Of a DNA stretch of 64,000 bases, positions 18,215 through 27,176 are shown piece after piece. Each line of letters begins with the position of its first letter. Positions within the stretch are counted from its first letter, which is position 1. The stretch covers positions 62,001 to 126,000 of the forward strand of contig NZ_CAJJWO010000007.1 in assembly GCF_905196875.1 (NCBI RefSeq). Direction: 5' to 3'. Below the pieces are notes generated by a model. That model was not told the DNA's origin. It did not search any database and was given only the letters and a program-made list of their open reading frames with translations. A program made the position numbers and the translations under genes. The DNA comes from an uncultured Parabacteroides sp. (lineage in GTDB: Bacteria > Bacteroidota > Bacteroidia > Bacteroidales > Tannerellaceae).

Positions 18215-18256
18215 CTTTTCTTATTAACTTAGCAACCGCAAAGATAAGAAATTAAT

Positions 18257-19198
18257 TTAAACCAACAGTATCACACCCAGACTGATCAATCCTATAAATA
18301 TCCAGAGAATAACACCTTGTACCATCGGACGCACGCCGACCTGTTTGATCACTTTTCTCGATAAGCCGGCTCCGATCAGGAAAAGAGTAACGGTAAGCCC
18401 CTTCTTAGCCAGCCAGACCAATGAAGCCGTAATCGTTTCGGGAATCGTCAGGAATGTGTTTGCGACCATTGCCAGGATAAAAAAGAAGATAAACCAGGGA
18501 ATATTGATCTTTGCCCCTTTTTGCTGAAAAAGAAACATAGTAACGATCGTGATCGGAATGATCCACAAAGCCCGTGTCAGCTTGACCATCGTGGCTATTT
18601 CAAGCGCTTGCTCGCCATAAGCGGCTCCGGCACCGACCACTGAACTGGTATCGTGTATAGCTATCGCAGCCCACATACCGAACTGTTCCTGCGTCATCCC
18701 CAGCAAATGGCCGATCGGCGGGAATATAAACAAAGCGATTGCATTCAGGATAAAGATAGTTCCAAGCGCCATCGACATTTCATTATCGTTCGCTTTTACT
18801 ACCGGACCGACAGCGGCAATAGCACTACCGCCACAAATGGCTGTCCCGGCAGAAATAAGATAGGCTGTTTTACGGTCCATTATCAGGCGTTTACCCAGAT
18901 AGATACCCAGTACCATCACAGCCACTACCGACACGATAGTGAAAAGCATCCCTTCCTTACCGGTCTTCAACGATTCATACAGATTCATACCGAAACCCAG
19001 GCCCACCACAGAAAACTGCAACAGATATTTAGATGTTTTCTTACTGAATTTAGGAAAAGGTTGTCCGGCCGTCATCCCCAATGCCAACCCGAGGAACAGG
19101 GCAATAGCGGGAGAAATGAAAGGTAACAGACAAAAAGCAAAAAGGAGAATGAAAAGAGGTTTGTTGTACTTCGCTAAAACTTGTTCGATTGAATCCAT
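18257..19198 (-). CDS. YeiH-family (UPF0324) putative sulfate/sulfite exporter
   Basis: A 313-residue integral membrane protein with about ten hydrophobic helices. Family landmarks include LLQFSVVGLGFGMNLYES, GTAICGGSAIAAVGPV (a conserved glycine-rich loop) and AIHDTSSVVGAGAAYG. YeiH proteins are proposed to export sulfate or related sulfur compounds; the substrate here is inferred from family only. A LysR-type regulator lies 177 bp upstream on the same strand, as in E. coli yeiE-yeiH. Upstream, CAAAGGTA at 19238-19245 reads as a -7 box (TACCTTTG) on this strand with an ATTG 21 nt further, a plausible promoter. Confidence 0.9.
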   Translation of the reverse strand: MDSIEQVLAKYNKPLFILLFAFCLLPFISPAIALFLGLALGMTAGQPFPKFSKKTSKYLLQFSVVGLGFGMNLYESLKTGKEGMLFTIVSVVAVMVLGIYLGKRLIMDRKTAYLISAGTAICGGSAIAAVGPVVKANDNEMSMALGTIFILNAIALFIFPPIGHLLGMTQEQFGMWAAIAIHDTSSVVGAGAAYGEQALEIATMVKLTRALWIIPITIVTMFLFQQKGAKINIPWFIFFFILAMVANTFLTIPETITASLVWLAKKGLTVTLFLIGAGLSRKVIKQVGVRPMVQGVILWIFIGLISLGVILLV

Positions 19199-19375
19199 AT
19201 TTTATATCATTTAGTTATCTTTTCTTTTTTGAAGGTGCAAAGGTATGATTAATAAGAATACCGGTCCAATCACTATATGGAATGGTTAATAACCTGAAGT
19301 TATAGCTCATCCCTTTTGTTCCAACTTATTACTAAAAACAACACATTTACCGGAAAAGTTGTTCTGATAAAGTAA

Positions 19376-20260
19376 TTACTTATACGTCTGCATATACTGC
19401 ATAAAGCTCTCCTCCAATCCCCCGCTTTGTCCCATCAACTGCACAAAAGAAAACATGCGCTCGGCAGAAAAATCTGCTATATCGATCACTTTAAAGACTC
19501 CCGACATCAGCTCGCGGGCCACGGCACGTACTGAAACGATAGCCAATGCATCCGAATTCTCCAGAAAGAGCTTGATACTCTCCGTGCTTCCCAACTGCAT
19601 CAGCACTTTCAGATGAGATAATTTAATTTGATGTTCGCCCAAAGCCGACTCCAACACGGCCAGCGTACCCGAACCATTCTCACGAAGCACCAGAGGAAGG
19701 GTACATAACTGTTCGAGTGTCAGCTCCTCATAATGGGCCAGTTTGCTTCCGGTATGTGTAATCACGACCAGTTCATCTTTCATGAAAGGCGTATAATGGA
19801 GCGAACTCTGACGGGCATATCCTTCTACCAGCCCCAGCGTGATCTTTCCGTCCCGGAGAGCCATCTCTATATCATGGCTGTTCCCGTTAAGCAACGACAC
19901 ACGGATATCCGGAAACTTACGAACGAAGGACGACAGGATAGGTGGCAGCACATATTGCGCGATCGTGGTGCTGGCTCCCAGACGTAACTCGCCGCAGATG
20001 TTATCCGTCAGCAGGTTCATTTCAAAATCCAGTTGCCGGTAAGCAGCCAGAAGTGTATTGGTATGCGACAAAAGCAGTTCGCCGGCACGGGTCAGTATAA
20101 TACGTCCGCCGGTACGGTCGAAGAGCGGCGTTTTATATTGTACCTCCAACTCATGAATATGTTTGCTTATGGCAGGCTGGCTGATAAACAATTCCTTCGA
20201 CGCTTTCGTAAAGCTAAGGTTTGTCGCTACGCTATAAAACACCTTCAGGCGAAAATCCAT
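19376..20260 (-). CDS. LysR-family transcriptional regulator
   Basis: A 294-residue regulator starting at the ATG at 20258-20260 (MDFRLKVFYSVATNLSFTKA), the usual LysR N-terminus; a longer frame adds 12 unlikely residues. The winged helix-turn-helix is SFTKASKELFISQPAISKHI near residues 17-36, followed by the periplasmic-binding-like effector domain (about 90-290). Its position upstream of a yeiH-type exporter on the same strand suggests it controls that gene in response to a sulfur anion. That pairing is known in other bacteria; here it is inference. Confidence 0.92.
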   Translation of the reverse strand: MDFRLKVFYSVATNLSFTKASKELFISQPAISKHIHELEVQYKTPLFDRTGGRIILTRAGELLLSHTNTLLAAYRQLDFEMNLLTDNICGELRLGASTTIAQYVLPPILSSFVRKFPDIRVSLLNGNSHDIEMALRDGKITLGLVEGYARQSSLHYTPFMKDELVVITHTGSKLAHYEELTLEQLCTLPLVLRENGSGTLAVLESALGEHQIKLSHLKVLMQLGSTESIKLFLENSDALAIVSVRAVARELMSGVFKVIDIADFSAERMFSFVQLMGQSGGLEESFMQYMQTYK

Positions 20261-20392
20261 ATTCCTTATTATTTTAAATAAACTTATCGGGGACAAAGAT
20301 ATGAGTTTATCTCAACTAATTTCATAAATTTGCATGACTAAGTACCTAGTAAAAGGGCTTTAAGAATTATCAAAACAATAAAAGATAGCTCT

Positions 20393-21775
20393 ATGACAAA
20401 TAATATTGGGAAACTATATACTGAATGGCAATCTCTACAGCCATTGAAGCCTGACGACCTGGCACGTCTGAATCAGAAATTCATGCTGGAATTCAATTAC
20501 AACTCCAACCATATAGAGGGAAACACATTAACATACGGACAAACCGAACTTCTTCTGATATTCGGTAAGGTAGTCGATGCAGCCAATATGAAGGATCTGG
20601 AGGAAATGAAGGCTCATAATGTCGGATTGAAAATGATGCAGACAGAGGCAGATGAAAAGGAACAGCCTCTGACGGAAACATTTATCCGACAGCTTCACCA
20701 AACACTTTTACGGGAAGATTATACTGTATATCGTAAACTACCGGATGGGCAAACGACATCCTATATCATCCATGCCGGACAATACAAAACACGTCCTAAC
20801 TCTGTAATTACCGTGACCGGAGAGCGCTTTGAATATGCATCACCCGAAGAAACACCGGCGTTGATGAGCGATCTGGTCAACTGGTATAATACAGCAGAAG
20901 CAGAAGGGAAGCTCACTCCTATCGAACTTGCCGCCCTGTTTCATTACCGGTATATCCGGATTCATCCGTTTGAGGATGGGAATGGACGAATTTCCCGTTT
21001 GATAGTGAATTATATACTCTCCCGCCATAATTATCCGATGATCGTGGTTAAAAGCAAAGACAAAGAGAACTACTTGACGGCATTAAACCGGTGTGATGTA
21101 GTGGTCGGCCCTACTCCTTCAGTCGGTGCACACGCTGAATTATCACAAATACAACCATTTGTTGAGTATTTGGAACGCTGTCTCGAAAGGGCATTGACTA
21201 CCTGTATTAAAGCGGCGAAAGGAGAAAGCATCGAGGAGGAGGATGATTTTGAGAAACAACTGGCGATATTGAAACGGACGGCTAAGAAAGAAACTGAGGA
21301 GAAAGAAGGGTATGATACTCCACAGAATAAAGTGGATGTATTCAATCTGTTTCATCGCCCATTTGCAGAAAGGCTGATCAAAGCATTAAAGCCGGCTACA
21401 GAGTTCTTTAATAAACTTGAACTTCTCTATTACATGTCAAAAGATAGAGATGATATAAATGCCGGCTATTGCTTTCCTTTAAGTGAAAAGGAAGAACTAT
21501 CTATCTTTAGTATATCAGAGGAAGATATGGATATCCTCATTGATGCTCAATCTATTGTATTCTATATATTCCTTGAATGGGTAAAAGAGGACTATAAGAT
21601 GAAAGATATATCGATAGATTTACGATATAGCGTCCTGTTTGATAAATCCAATTATACCTTCAACGGAAAAACCTATAGATACGGAGTCTTCCCTTCAAGC
21701 GAAGAGACAAAGACCTTGATCGACTCCATTAAGAAAGATGTCTTACAACGTATTCAAGATGCAATACAAGCCTAA
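20393..21775 (+). CDS. Fic-domain AMP transferase with N-terminal inhibitory motif
   Basis: Fic enzymes transfer AMP (or another nucleotide moiety) from a nucleotide to a target hydroxyl. This 460-residue protein has the catalytic motif HPFEDGNGRISR near residue 194, intact including the His and both Arg. Near residue 37 it carries SNHIEGN, matching the inhibitory (S/T)xxxE(G/N) motif, so it is a class II Fic that restrains itself. The C-terminal 200 residues are not recognised and include a helical linker rich in Glu and Lys (about 280-305). The stop lies 6 bp before the AsmA-like gene, so they are likely co-transcribed. Target unknown. Confidence 0.9.
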   Translation: MTNNIGKLYTEWQSLQPLKPDDLARLNQKFMLEFNYNSNHIEGNTLTYGQTELLLIFGKVVDAANMKDLEEMKAHNVGLKMMQTEADEKEQPLTETFIRQLHQTLLREDYTVYRKLPDGQTTSYIIHAGQYKTRPNSVITVTGERFEYASPEETPALMSDLVNWYNTAEAEGKLTPIELAALFHYRYIRIHPFEDGNGRISRLIVNYILSRHNYPMIVVKSKDKENYLTALNRCDVVVGPTPSVGAHAELSQIQPFVEYLERCLERALTTCIKAAKGESIEEEDDFEKQLAILKRTAKKETEEKEGYDTPQNKVDVFNLFHRPFAERLIKALKPATEFFNKLELLYYMSKDRDDINAGYCFPLSEKEELSIFSISEEDMDILIDAQSIVFYIFLEWVKEDYKMKDISIDLRYSVLFDKSNYTFNGKTYRYGVFPSSEETKTLIDSIKKDVLQRIQDAIQA

Positions 21776-21781
21776 TTTGCT

Positions 21782-24700
21782 ATGAAGATCAATAAAAAAA
21801 TTATTACAACGATCGTAGTTATTACCGTTACCCTGTTCTTTATCCTGCCGGGTATCGGTTTCAGTATCCTTAACTGGGGAGTACTTCCTCCGGATAAGCT
21901 CACTCCACTTGTTATCGAACAAACGAATAAATTTCTCGATGCCCACCTCGACTGTGAGCGGATCGAACTGACCTATTTTGAAACATATCCGCATCTGGGA
22001 ATCAAACTGATCAATGGCCGCCTGATCTCGCATGCCGCCGAAGACTCGACCGCCCATGCCGAAGAACTGGCTATCCCGTCCGACTCGCTATTGGCATTCA
22101 AGAAAGCAATCATTTCGCTCCGACCGACCGACTATCTGTTCGGAGGCAAGATCACGATCGGCGAAATAAATATAGAGGAACCCCGCTTTTACGGCTACGT
22201 CAACAAGAAAGGTTCAGCCAATTGGGATATCTACTCGAGCGAGCCCGACTCTGCCACAGCCGATAAGAAACCGTTGCCTCCTATCGATTTACAGAAAGTA
22301 CGCATCACCAACGGTCGTTTCACGTACGACGACCGCCAAAGCGACCTCTTTGCCGAAATAAACGGCTTCTTCCTCCATCTCGACGGCTCGCTGACCGATG
22401 GAGAGAACAAGCTGGATATCGAAACAGGCTGTACCTCCATCCTCTTCAGCAGCCCGACTTATACACTCGCAAACAAGTTGGCTCTGAAACTGAAAAGTCA
22501 ACTCCTGCTTTCTGACAACTTCAACACAGCCACCCTGAAGGATGCTGAACTGCTGATAAACAATCTGCCTTTCACCGCCGATGGTTCCGTAAGCAATATT
22601 CCTTTATTGAAACAAACAAAGATCGACATGGAAGTCGGGCTTAAAATATCCGACATGAACGATCTGCTTCGTTTCATACCGGATGCTTATTTCCGGAACC
22701 GTGATAAAACTATTGCAAAAGGTTCTATTAGTATGGAAGGAAACATTCATGGTTTCCTGGGCGACAGTATCGTACCGTCCGTCAACCTGTGTTGCAAGAT
22801 CGAGAATGGCTCTTACCACATGAAAGGACTCAAACAGGGTATCGATACCCTGCAGATGGATATGGACCTCCATCTGAACGGTCTCTATCCCGACTCTTCG
22901 TTTGTGTCTCTCGAGCAACTGATGCTGAAAGGTTTGACAACCTCACTCGATATGCAAGGAAAAGTCACCAACCTACTCACCTCACCGAATGTGGATGCAA
23001 ACATAAAAGGAAAGATCGACTTTACCCGCCTGGCAAAAGAGTTCCTCAACCCGGATACTTTATTTCTACAAGGGGTGATGGATGCCGACCTCTCCGCCTC
23101 CTTCAATATAGACGACCTGCTGAGCAGCCAGTACGGGAAAGTTCATGCTTCCGGCCGCTTAGACATCGACACGCTGAAAGCATACAGCCTGCCCCTGGGA
23201 ATGGATGTGTTTATCAGTAAAGCACATTTCTCTGTGGACTCGACAGGAGCGAGCAGCTCATATCTCGACAACAAAGACCTGTTGAGTATGTCGATGTCGG
23301 TAGACAGCCTGAACGTCAAATATCAGGATGATATAAGTACCAACATCAGCAAACTGGCCATACAGGCGAAAACCTCTCCCACGATAGATACGACCGCCGT
23401 TATCCCAATGACGGGCCAGATCAAATTCGACTACCTGCGTACCCGCCTGCCTGACTCCGTATTGCTGGTAGCCGGGAAGACCGTACTGAAAGGAGGCATC
23501 AAATCGTCGGCTTCCGACAAACGGATACCGACACTCGGCGCTACGATCTCCGTCGATACGCTGCGTTATTTCATTATCCCCATGCGCACCGGGATGATCC
23601 TCTCGGAAAATACGTTCAACCTGGAAGCTCTGCCTTACCGGGATGCAATACGTCAGCGATGGCTTGCCCGGACAGACACGACAGCACGGACCAACACCGC
23701 CAGACGACCACGCCGTACAAGAGCTACCGGCAGTCAGACAGAAATCGACTCCACCGATGTCACCTCCCGGCTACTACGGCAGTGGGAAGTGCGTGGCAGC
23801 CTCTCGTTCAAGCAGATGCGCGGTTTTAGCCGGATGATGCCTATTCCTATGAAGATCGATCAGACAACATTGAAATTCAATACGAACGACATCACCCTTA
23901 CCGATGCGCGCCTGCATCTGGGTAAGAGCGACTTTATGCTGAACGGAGAGATCAAAAGTATCCGTCAGGCCATGTTGCGGGGAGGTAAGCTAAAAGGCAA
24001 TTTCTCCCTTACTTCCGATTATATCGACTGTAACCAGCTGATTAAAGCAATAAACTCCGGTATGCAATATACCGAACAGCATGGAGCGACAGGTCAGACA
24101 GGCCTGGATGCGGAAAGCCTGGCAACAATGGATACCCATACCTTACAGGACTCCATAACCGTCGCCTCGCTCGACACGACCGACCAGGTGTTCGTTATCC
24201 CGGCAAACCTGGATATGACACTGCATACCAATGCGAAAAGGATAGACTTCAAAGATGTCGAACTGAGCGACGTGAACGGGGAAATAATCATTCGCGACCA
24301 AAGCGTCAATCTGAGTAACCTGGCCATGAACTCGAATATCGGCCGTGGCAATATGACGATGTTCTATACGGCCAAAGACAACCGGGGAGCGTCTGCCGGA
24401 TTCGATCTCGACATGGAAGATGTTATGGTGGAGAAACTGATCAGCCTGTACCCGGCCATCGACACATTGGTACCGATGCTTCGTTCGTTCGAAGGGGTGG
24501 TAGACTGCCAGGTCACGGCTACCTGCAAAATGGACTCTACCATGTCGCTCGAACTTCCGTCGCTGCACTCGGCCTGCTACCTACATGGCGAGAATATGGT
24601 GTTGCTGGATGGCGAGACATTCACCGAAATCTCTAAGACACTGATGTTCAAGAATAAAAAGCGGAATGTGATAGACAGTATATCGGTCGACCTGGCCATC

Positions 24701-25078
24701 AAGGATAATAAGATCGAAGTATTCCCCTTCCTGGTCGAAATGGATCGTTATAAAGTTGCCGTCGGGGGAACGCACAACCTGGATATGACGTTCAACTATC
24801 ATCTGTCAGTACTGAAATCGCCTGTTCCGTTCAAACTCGGGATAGACATTACCGGTAATCTGGACGACTTCAAATACAAGATAGTGAAGTGTCGTTACAA
24901 AGACATCTTCAAGCCGGCCAAGGAAGCCGAACTGGACAGTACGCGCACCAATATCCGAAAAGAGATACGCGAATCGATACGTAAACAAATAAAAGAGACT
25001 GCTCCCGAATTGGTGAGCAGCCTCTCTTCAAATCATTCGCCGACACCAGTTCCTTCAGAAGAAACCGGCGTTTTATAA
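21782..25078 (+). CDS. Large AsmA-family protein
   Basis: A 1098-residue protein with an N-terminal membrane helix (about residues 8-30, VVITVTLFFILPGIGFSILN) and a long beta-rich region of repeating AsmA/TamB-like strands. The AsmA-like start (about 35-120) contains YFETYPHLGIKLINGRL. Members of this superfamily bridge the two membranes and are thought to move phospholipids to the outer membrane. A Thr/Arg-rich insertion (about 633-655) and a basic, alpha-helical C-terminus (IRKEIRESIRKQIKETAPEL) stand out. It ends base-to-base against the convergent rfbB gene with no terminator between them. It is a distinct family member from the TamB-like protein at 50452-54999. Confidence 0.85.
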   Translation: MKINKKIITTIVVITVTLFFILPGIGFSILNWGVLPPDKLTPLVIEQTNKFLDAHLDCERIELTYFETYPHLGIKLINGRLISHAAEDSTAHAEELAIPSDSLLAFKKAIISLRPTDYLFGGKITIGEINIEEPRFYGYVNKKGSANWDIYSSEPDSATADKKPLPPIDLQKVRITNGRFTYDDRQSDLFAEINGFFLHLDGSLTDGENKLDIETGCTSILFSSPTYTLANKLALKLKSQLLLSDNFNTATLKDAELLINNLPFTADGSVSNIPLLKQTKIDMEVGLKISDMNDLLRFIPDAYFRNRDKTIAKGSISMEGNIHGFLGDSIVPSVNLCCKIENGSYHMKGLKQGIDTLQMDMDLHLNGLYPDSSFVSLEQLMLKGLTTSLDMQGKVTNLLTSPNVDANIKGKIDFTRLAKEFLNPDTLFLQGVMDADLSASFNIDDLLSSQYGKVHASGRLDIDTLKAYSLPLGMDVFISKAHFSVDSTGASSSYLDNKDLLSMSMSVDSLNVKYQDDISTNISKLAIQAKTSPTIDTTAVIPMTGQIKFDYLRTRLPDSVLLVAGKTVLKGGIKSSASDKRIPTLGATISVDTLRYFIIPMRTGMILSENTFNLEALPYRDAIRQRWLARTDTTARTNTARRPRRTRATGSQTEIDSTDVTSRLLRQWEVRGSLSFKQMRGFSRMMPIPMKIDQTTLKFNTNDITLTDARLHLGKSDFMLNGEIKSIRQAMLRGGKLKGNFSLTSDYIDCNQLIKAINSGMQYTEQHGATGQTGLDAESLATMDTHTLQDSITVASLDTTDQVFVIPANLDMTLHTNAKRIDFKDVELSDVNGEIIIRDQSVNLSNLAMNSNIGRGNMTMFYTAKDNRGASAGFDLDMEDVMVEKLISLYPAIDTLVPMLRSFEGVVDCQVTATCKMDSTMSLELPSLHSACYLHGENMVLLDGETFTEISKTLMFKNKKRNVIDSISVDLAIKDNKIEVFPFLVEMDRYKVAVGGTHNLDMTFNYHLSVLKSPVPFKLGIDITGNLDDFKYKIVKCRYKDIFKPAKEAELDSTRTNIRKEIRESIRKQIKETAPELVSSLSSNHSPTPVPSEETGVL

Positions 25079-26218
25079 TTAACGGCCGGAGTACATCCGG
25101 TCGTAATACTTCATATAATCGCCACCGGTGATATCTTCCACCCACTGTTGGTTTTCGAGATACCAGCGGATTGTTTTTACGATACCCACTTCAAAGCTGG
25201 TTTCAGGTGTCCAACCCAGTTCTTCGGATATTTTTGTCGGGTCGATAGCATAACGCTGATCGTGTCCGAGACGGTCTTTCACGAATGTAATCAGGCTGTC
25301 GTCGATCCAGTCGATCGAGATCTCTCCGTCCGCCCCGATCTCTTTCTTCTTGAGCATCTGGCGGTATTCGGGTTGCTCGGTCATTAACTGGCGGATGGTA
25401 CTGATAGTCAGTTTAACGATCTCGATATTCTGCTTTTCGTTATGACCGCCTACATTATAAACCTCTCCTACCCGTCCGCGATGGATAACGGCGTCGATGG
25501 CCTTGCAATGATCTTCCACATACAGCCAGTCTCTTACATTCGTTCCGTCACCATACACCGGCAGGGATTTACCCTCCAAGATGTTCTTGATGATCAGTGG
25601 GATCAGCTTTTCAGGAAAATGGTAAGGACCATAGTTGTTGGAGCAACGGGTGATACTTACCGGCATTTTATAGGTATCGGAATAAGCCTTTACAAACAGG
25701 TCGGCACTAGTCTTGGAGGCACTGTAGGGGCTTCGCGGATCGAGCGGGGTCGTTTCGTGGAAATAGCCTTCGGCTCCCAAGCTGCCGTATACCTCATCGG
25801 TCGACACCTGATGGAAACGGACACCTTTCCGCCACTCAGGATAACCGGTTTCGTCTTTTCCTGTCACCCAGGCTTTGCGGGCGGCATCAAGCAGGTTTTG
25901 TGTGCCCAATATGTTGGTTACAAGAAATAACTGCGGATTTTCAATACTACGGTCCACATGACTCTCGGCGGCAAAGTTGACCACATAATCGAAATTATAC
26001 TTTGCAAAAAGTTCATCGGCCAACGCACGGTCGCAGATATCTCCTTTTACGAATTCGCAACGTTTGCCATCGATATCTGCTGCAATCGTACCCAGGTTAC
26101 CTGCATAAGTCAGCAAGTCGAGAACCACGATTTTTATATCCTGATGTTCCGCCAGCATATATTTGATAAAGTTAGCACCAATAAAACCGGCCGCACCGGT
26201 AACCAGATAAGTCTTCAT
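25079..26218 (-). CDS. rfbB: dTDP-glucose 4,6-dehydratase
   Basis: Makes dTDP-4-keto-6-deoxyglucose, an intermediate for dTDP-rhamnose and other deoxysugars of surface glycans. The 379-residue SDR enzyme has the NAD-binding TGAAGFIGANFI near residue 7, the substrate motif QVSTDEVYGSLG with the catalytic Asp-Glu pair, and the YSASK catalytic Tyr/Lys near 180. It follows rfbC by 8 bp in one operon. No rfbA or rfbD is in the window, so the pathway must be completed elsewhere. Confidence 0.95.
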   Translation of the reverse strand: MKTYLVTGAAGFIGANFIKYMLAEHQDIKIVVLDLLTYAGNLGTIAADIDGKRCEFVKGDICDRALADELFAKYNFDYVVNFAAESHVDRSIENPQLFLVTNILGTQNLLDAARKAWVTGKDETGYPEWRKGVRFHQVSTDEVYGSLGAEGYFHETTPLDPRSPYSASKTSADLFVKAYSDTYKMPVSITRCSNNYGPYHFPEKLIPLIIKNILEGKSLPVYGDGTNVRDWLYVEDHCKAIDAVIHRGRVGEVYNVGGHNEKQNIEIVKLTISTIRQLMTEQPEYRQMLKKKEIGADGEISIDWIDDSLITFVKDRLGHDQRYAIDPTKISEELGWTPETSFEVGIVKTIRWYLENQQWVEDITGGDYMKYYDRMYSGR

Positions 26219-26226
26219 CGTCCGTA

Positions 26227-26787
26227 TTATTTAAATGTAAAATTATATTCCGCCTCACTCAACAGCGGGGCTTTTGTGTCTTTCTCTGATAAATTAACCG
26301 TATTCATATCGGTGATCCCCCAGTCTACGCCAATGGCCGGATCATTAAACCGCAGGCTTCTTTCATGACTCGGTGTATAAGGATTATCTACTTTATAGGT
26401 AAAGATCGCTTCTTCGCTCAACACATGAAATCCATGAGCAAATCCTTGCGGGATAAAGAGTTGGCGTTTGTTAGCCGCAGAAAGTTCGACCGCTACATAT
26501 TTACCGAATGCAGGGGATCCGGCACGCAAATCGACAGCCACGTCCAGAACACGTCCTGTTATTACCCGCACCAGCTTCGACTGCGAATAGGGAGCCAACT
26601 GGTAATGCAGTCCTCTAAGTACTCCTTTGGAAGAGCTGGATTCATTGTCCTGAATAAAATGTATCTTACCGATGTGTTGTTCAAATTCAGCTTGTTTAAA
26701 AGCTTCCATAAAATAGCCCCTTGCATCATTAAACACTTTTGGCTCAATGATCCAGACTCCGGGTATTTCCGTTTCTATGTAATTCAT
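26227..26787 (-). CDS. rfbC: dTDP-4-dehydrorhamnose 3,5-epimerase
   Basis: Epimerises dTDP-4-keto-6-deoxyglucose at C3 and C5 to dTDP-4-keto-rhamnose. The 186-residue cupin protein has FIQDNESSSSKGVLRGLHYQ with the catalytic His near residue 65, and FIPQGFAHGFHVLSEEA. It starts MNYIETEIPGVWIIEPKVF and is typical in length. It is first in the rfbC-rfbB pair and has a consensus promoter 55 bp upstream. Confidence 0.95.
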   Translation of the reverse strand: MNYIETEIPGVWIIEPKVFNDARGYFMEAFKQAEFEQHIGKIHFIQDNESSSSKGVLRGLHYQLAPYSQSKLVRVITGRVLDVAVDLRAGSPAFGKYVAVELSAANKRQLFIPQGFAHGFHVLSEEAIFTYKVDNPYTPSHERSLRFNDPAIGVDWGITDMNTVNLSEKDTKAPLLSEAEYNFTFK

Positions 26788-26841
26788 TCCTTCATATTTA
26801 TACTAACAGGAGACAAAGTAACTTCTTTTTCCTTAGTTCTG

Positions 26842-26872
26842 CAAACATAAATGCTTGCAAAAAGAGTGCAAA
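26842..26872 (-). promoter_or_regulatory. Bacteroidales-type promoter for rfbC-rfbB
   Basis: On the minus strand, TTTG (26869-26872), 19 nt, then TATGTTTG (26842-26849): an exact -33/-7 consensus. It is 54 bp before the rfbC ATG and diverges from the tRNA genes. Confidence 0.7.
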
Positions 26873-26944
26873 AGATTTGCATATTCCAAACATAATGTCT
26901 TTCTTTGCACTCGCAAAAACGATAAGACATCACTTGAAACAAAC

Positions 26945-27016
26945 GGTTCCTTGGATGAGTGGCTTAGTCAGCGGTCTGCAAAACCGTGTACGGCGGTTCG
27001 AATCCGCCAGGAACCT
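26945..27016 (+). tRNA. tRNA-Cys (GCA), first copy
   Basis: A 72-nt cloverleaf: acceptor stem GGTTCCT pairs with AGGAACC, T-arm contains GGTTCGAATCC, anticodon GCA at 26978-26980 inside a CTGCAAA loop, and the discriminator is U as expected for tRNA-Cys. CCA is not encoded. The anticodon stem has a C28-G42 pair. Confidence 0.95.
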
Positions 27017-27058
27017 CAAAAGAGATACAACTTATCAATATGCACGCAAAACAAGTCC

Positions 27059-27130
27059 GGTTCCTTGGATGAGTGGCTTAGTCAGTGGTCTGCAAAACCA
27101 TGTACGGCGGTTCGAATCCGCCAGGAACCT
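27059..27130 (+). tRNA. tRNA-Cys (GCA), second copy
   Basis: A near-identical 72-nt copy 42 bp downstream of the first, anticodon GCA at 27092-27094. It differs at two positions that pair with each other: C28-G42 has become U28-A42, so the anticodon stem is preserved. Both copies probably belong to one transcript ending at the strong hairpin just after this gene. Confidence 0.95.
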
Positions 27131-27131
27131 C

Positions 27132-27176
27132 AACAATAAAAGGATTAGAAAGTTAATTTCTAATCCTTTTATTGTT
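27132..27176. terminator. Strong bidirectional hairpin after the tRNA-Cys pair
   Basis: A perfect 20-bp stem (27132-27151 with 27157-27176) and 5-nt loop GTTAA, with an A-rich 5' side and a T-rich 3' side. It begins two bases after the second tRNA. The stop codon of the convergent M15 peptidase gene lies inside its right arm, so it can end transcripts from both sides. Confidence 0.85.

Noticed and set aside
26945..27130. tRNA-Cys pair as an integration site for the neighbouring lysis-like cassette
   Set aside because: No integrase adjoins it, the second copy is a full functional tRNA, and a perfect terminator separates it from the cassette.
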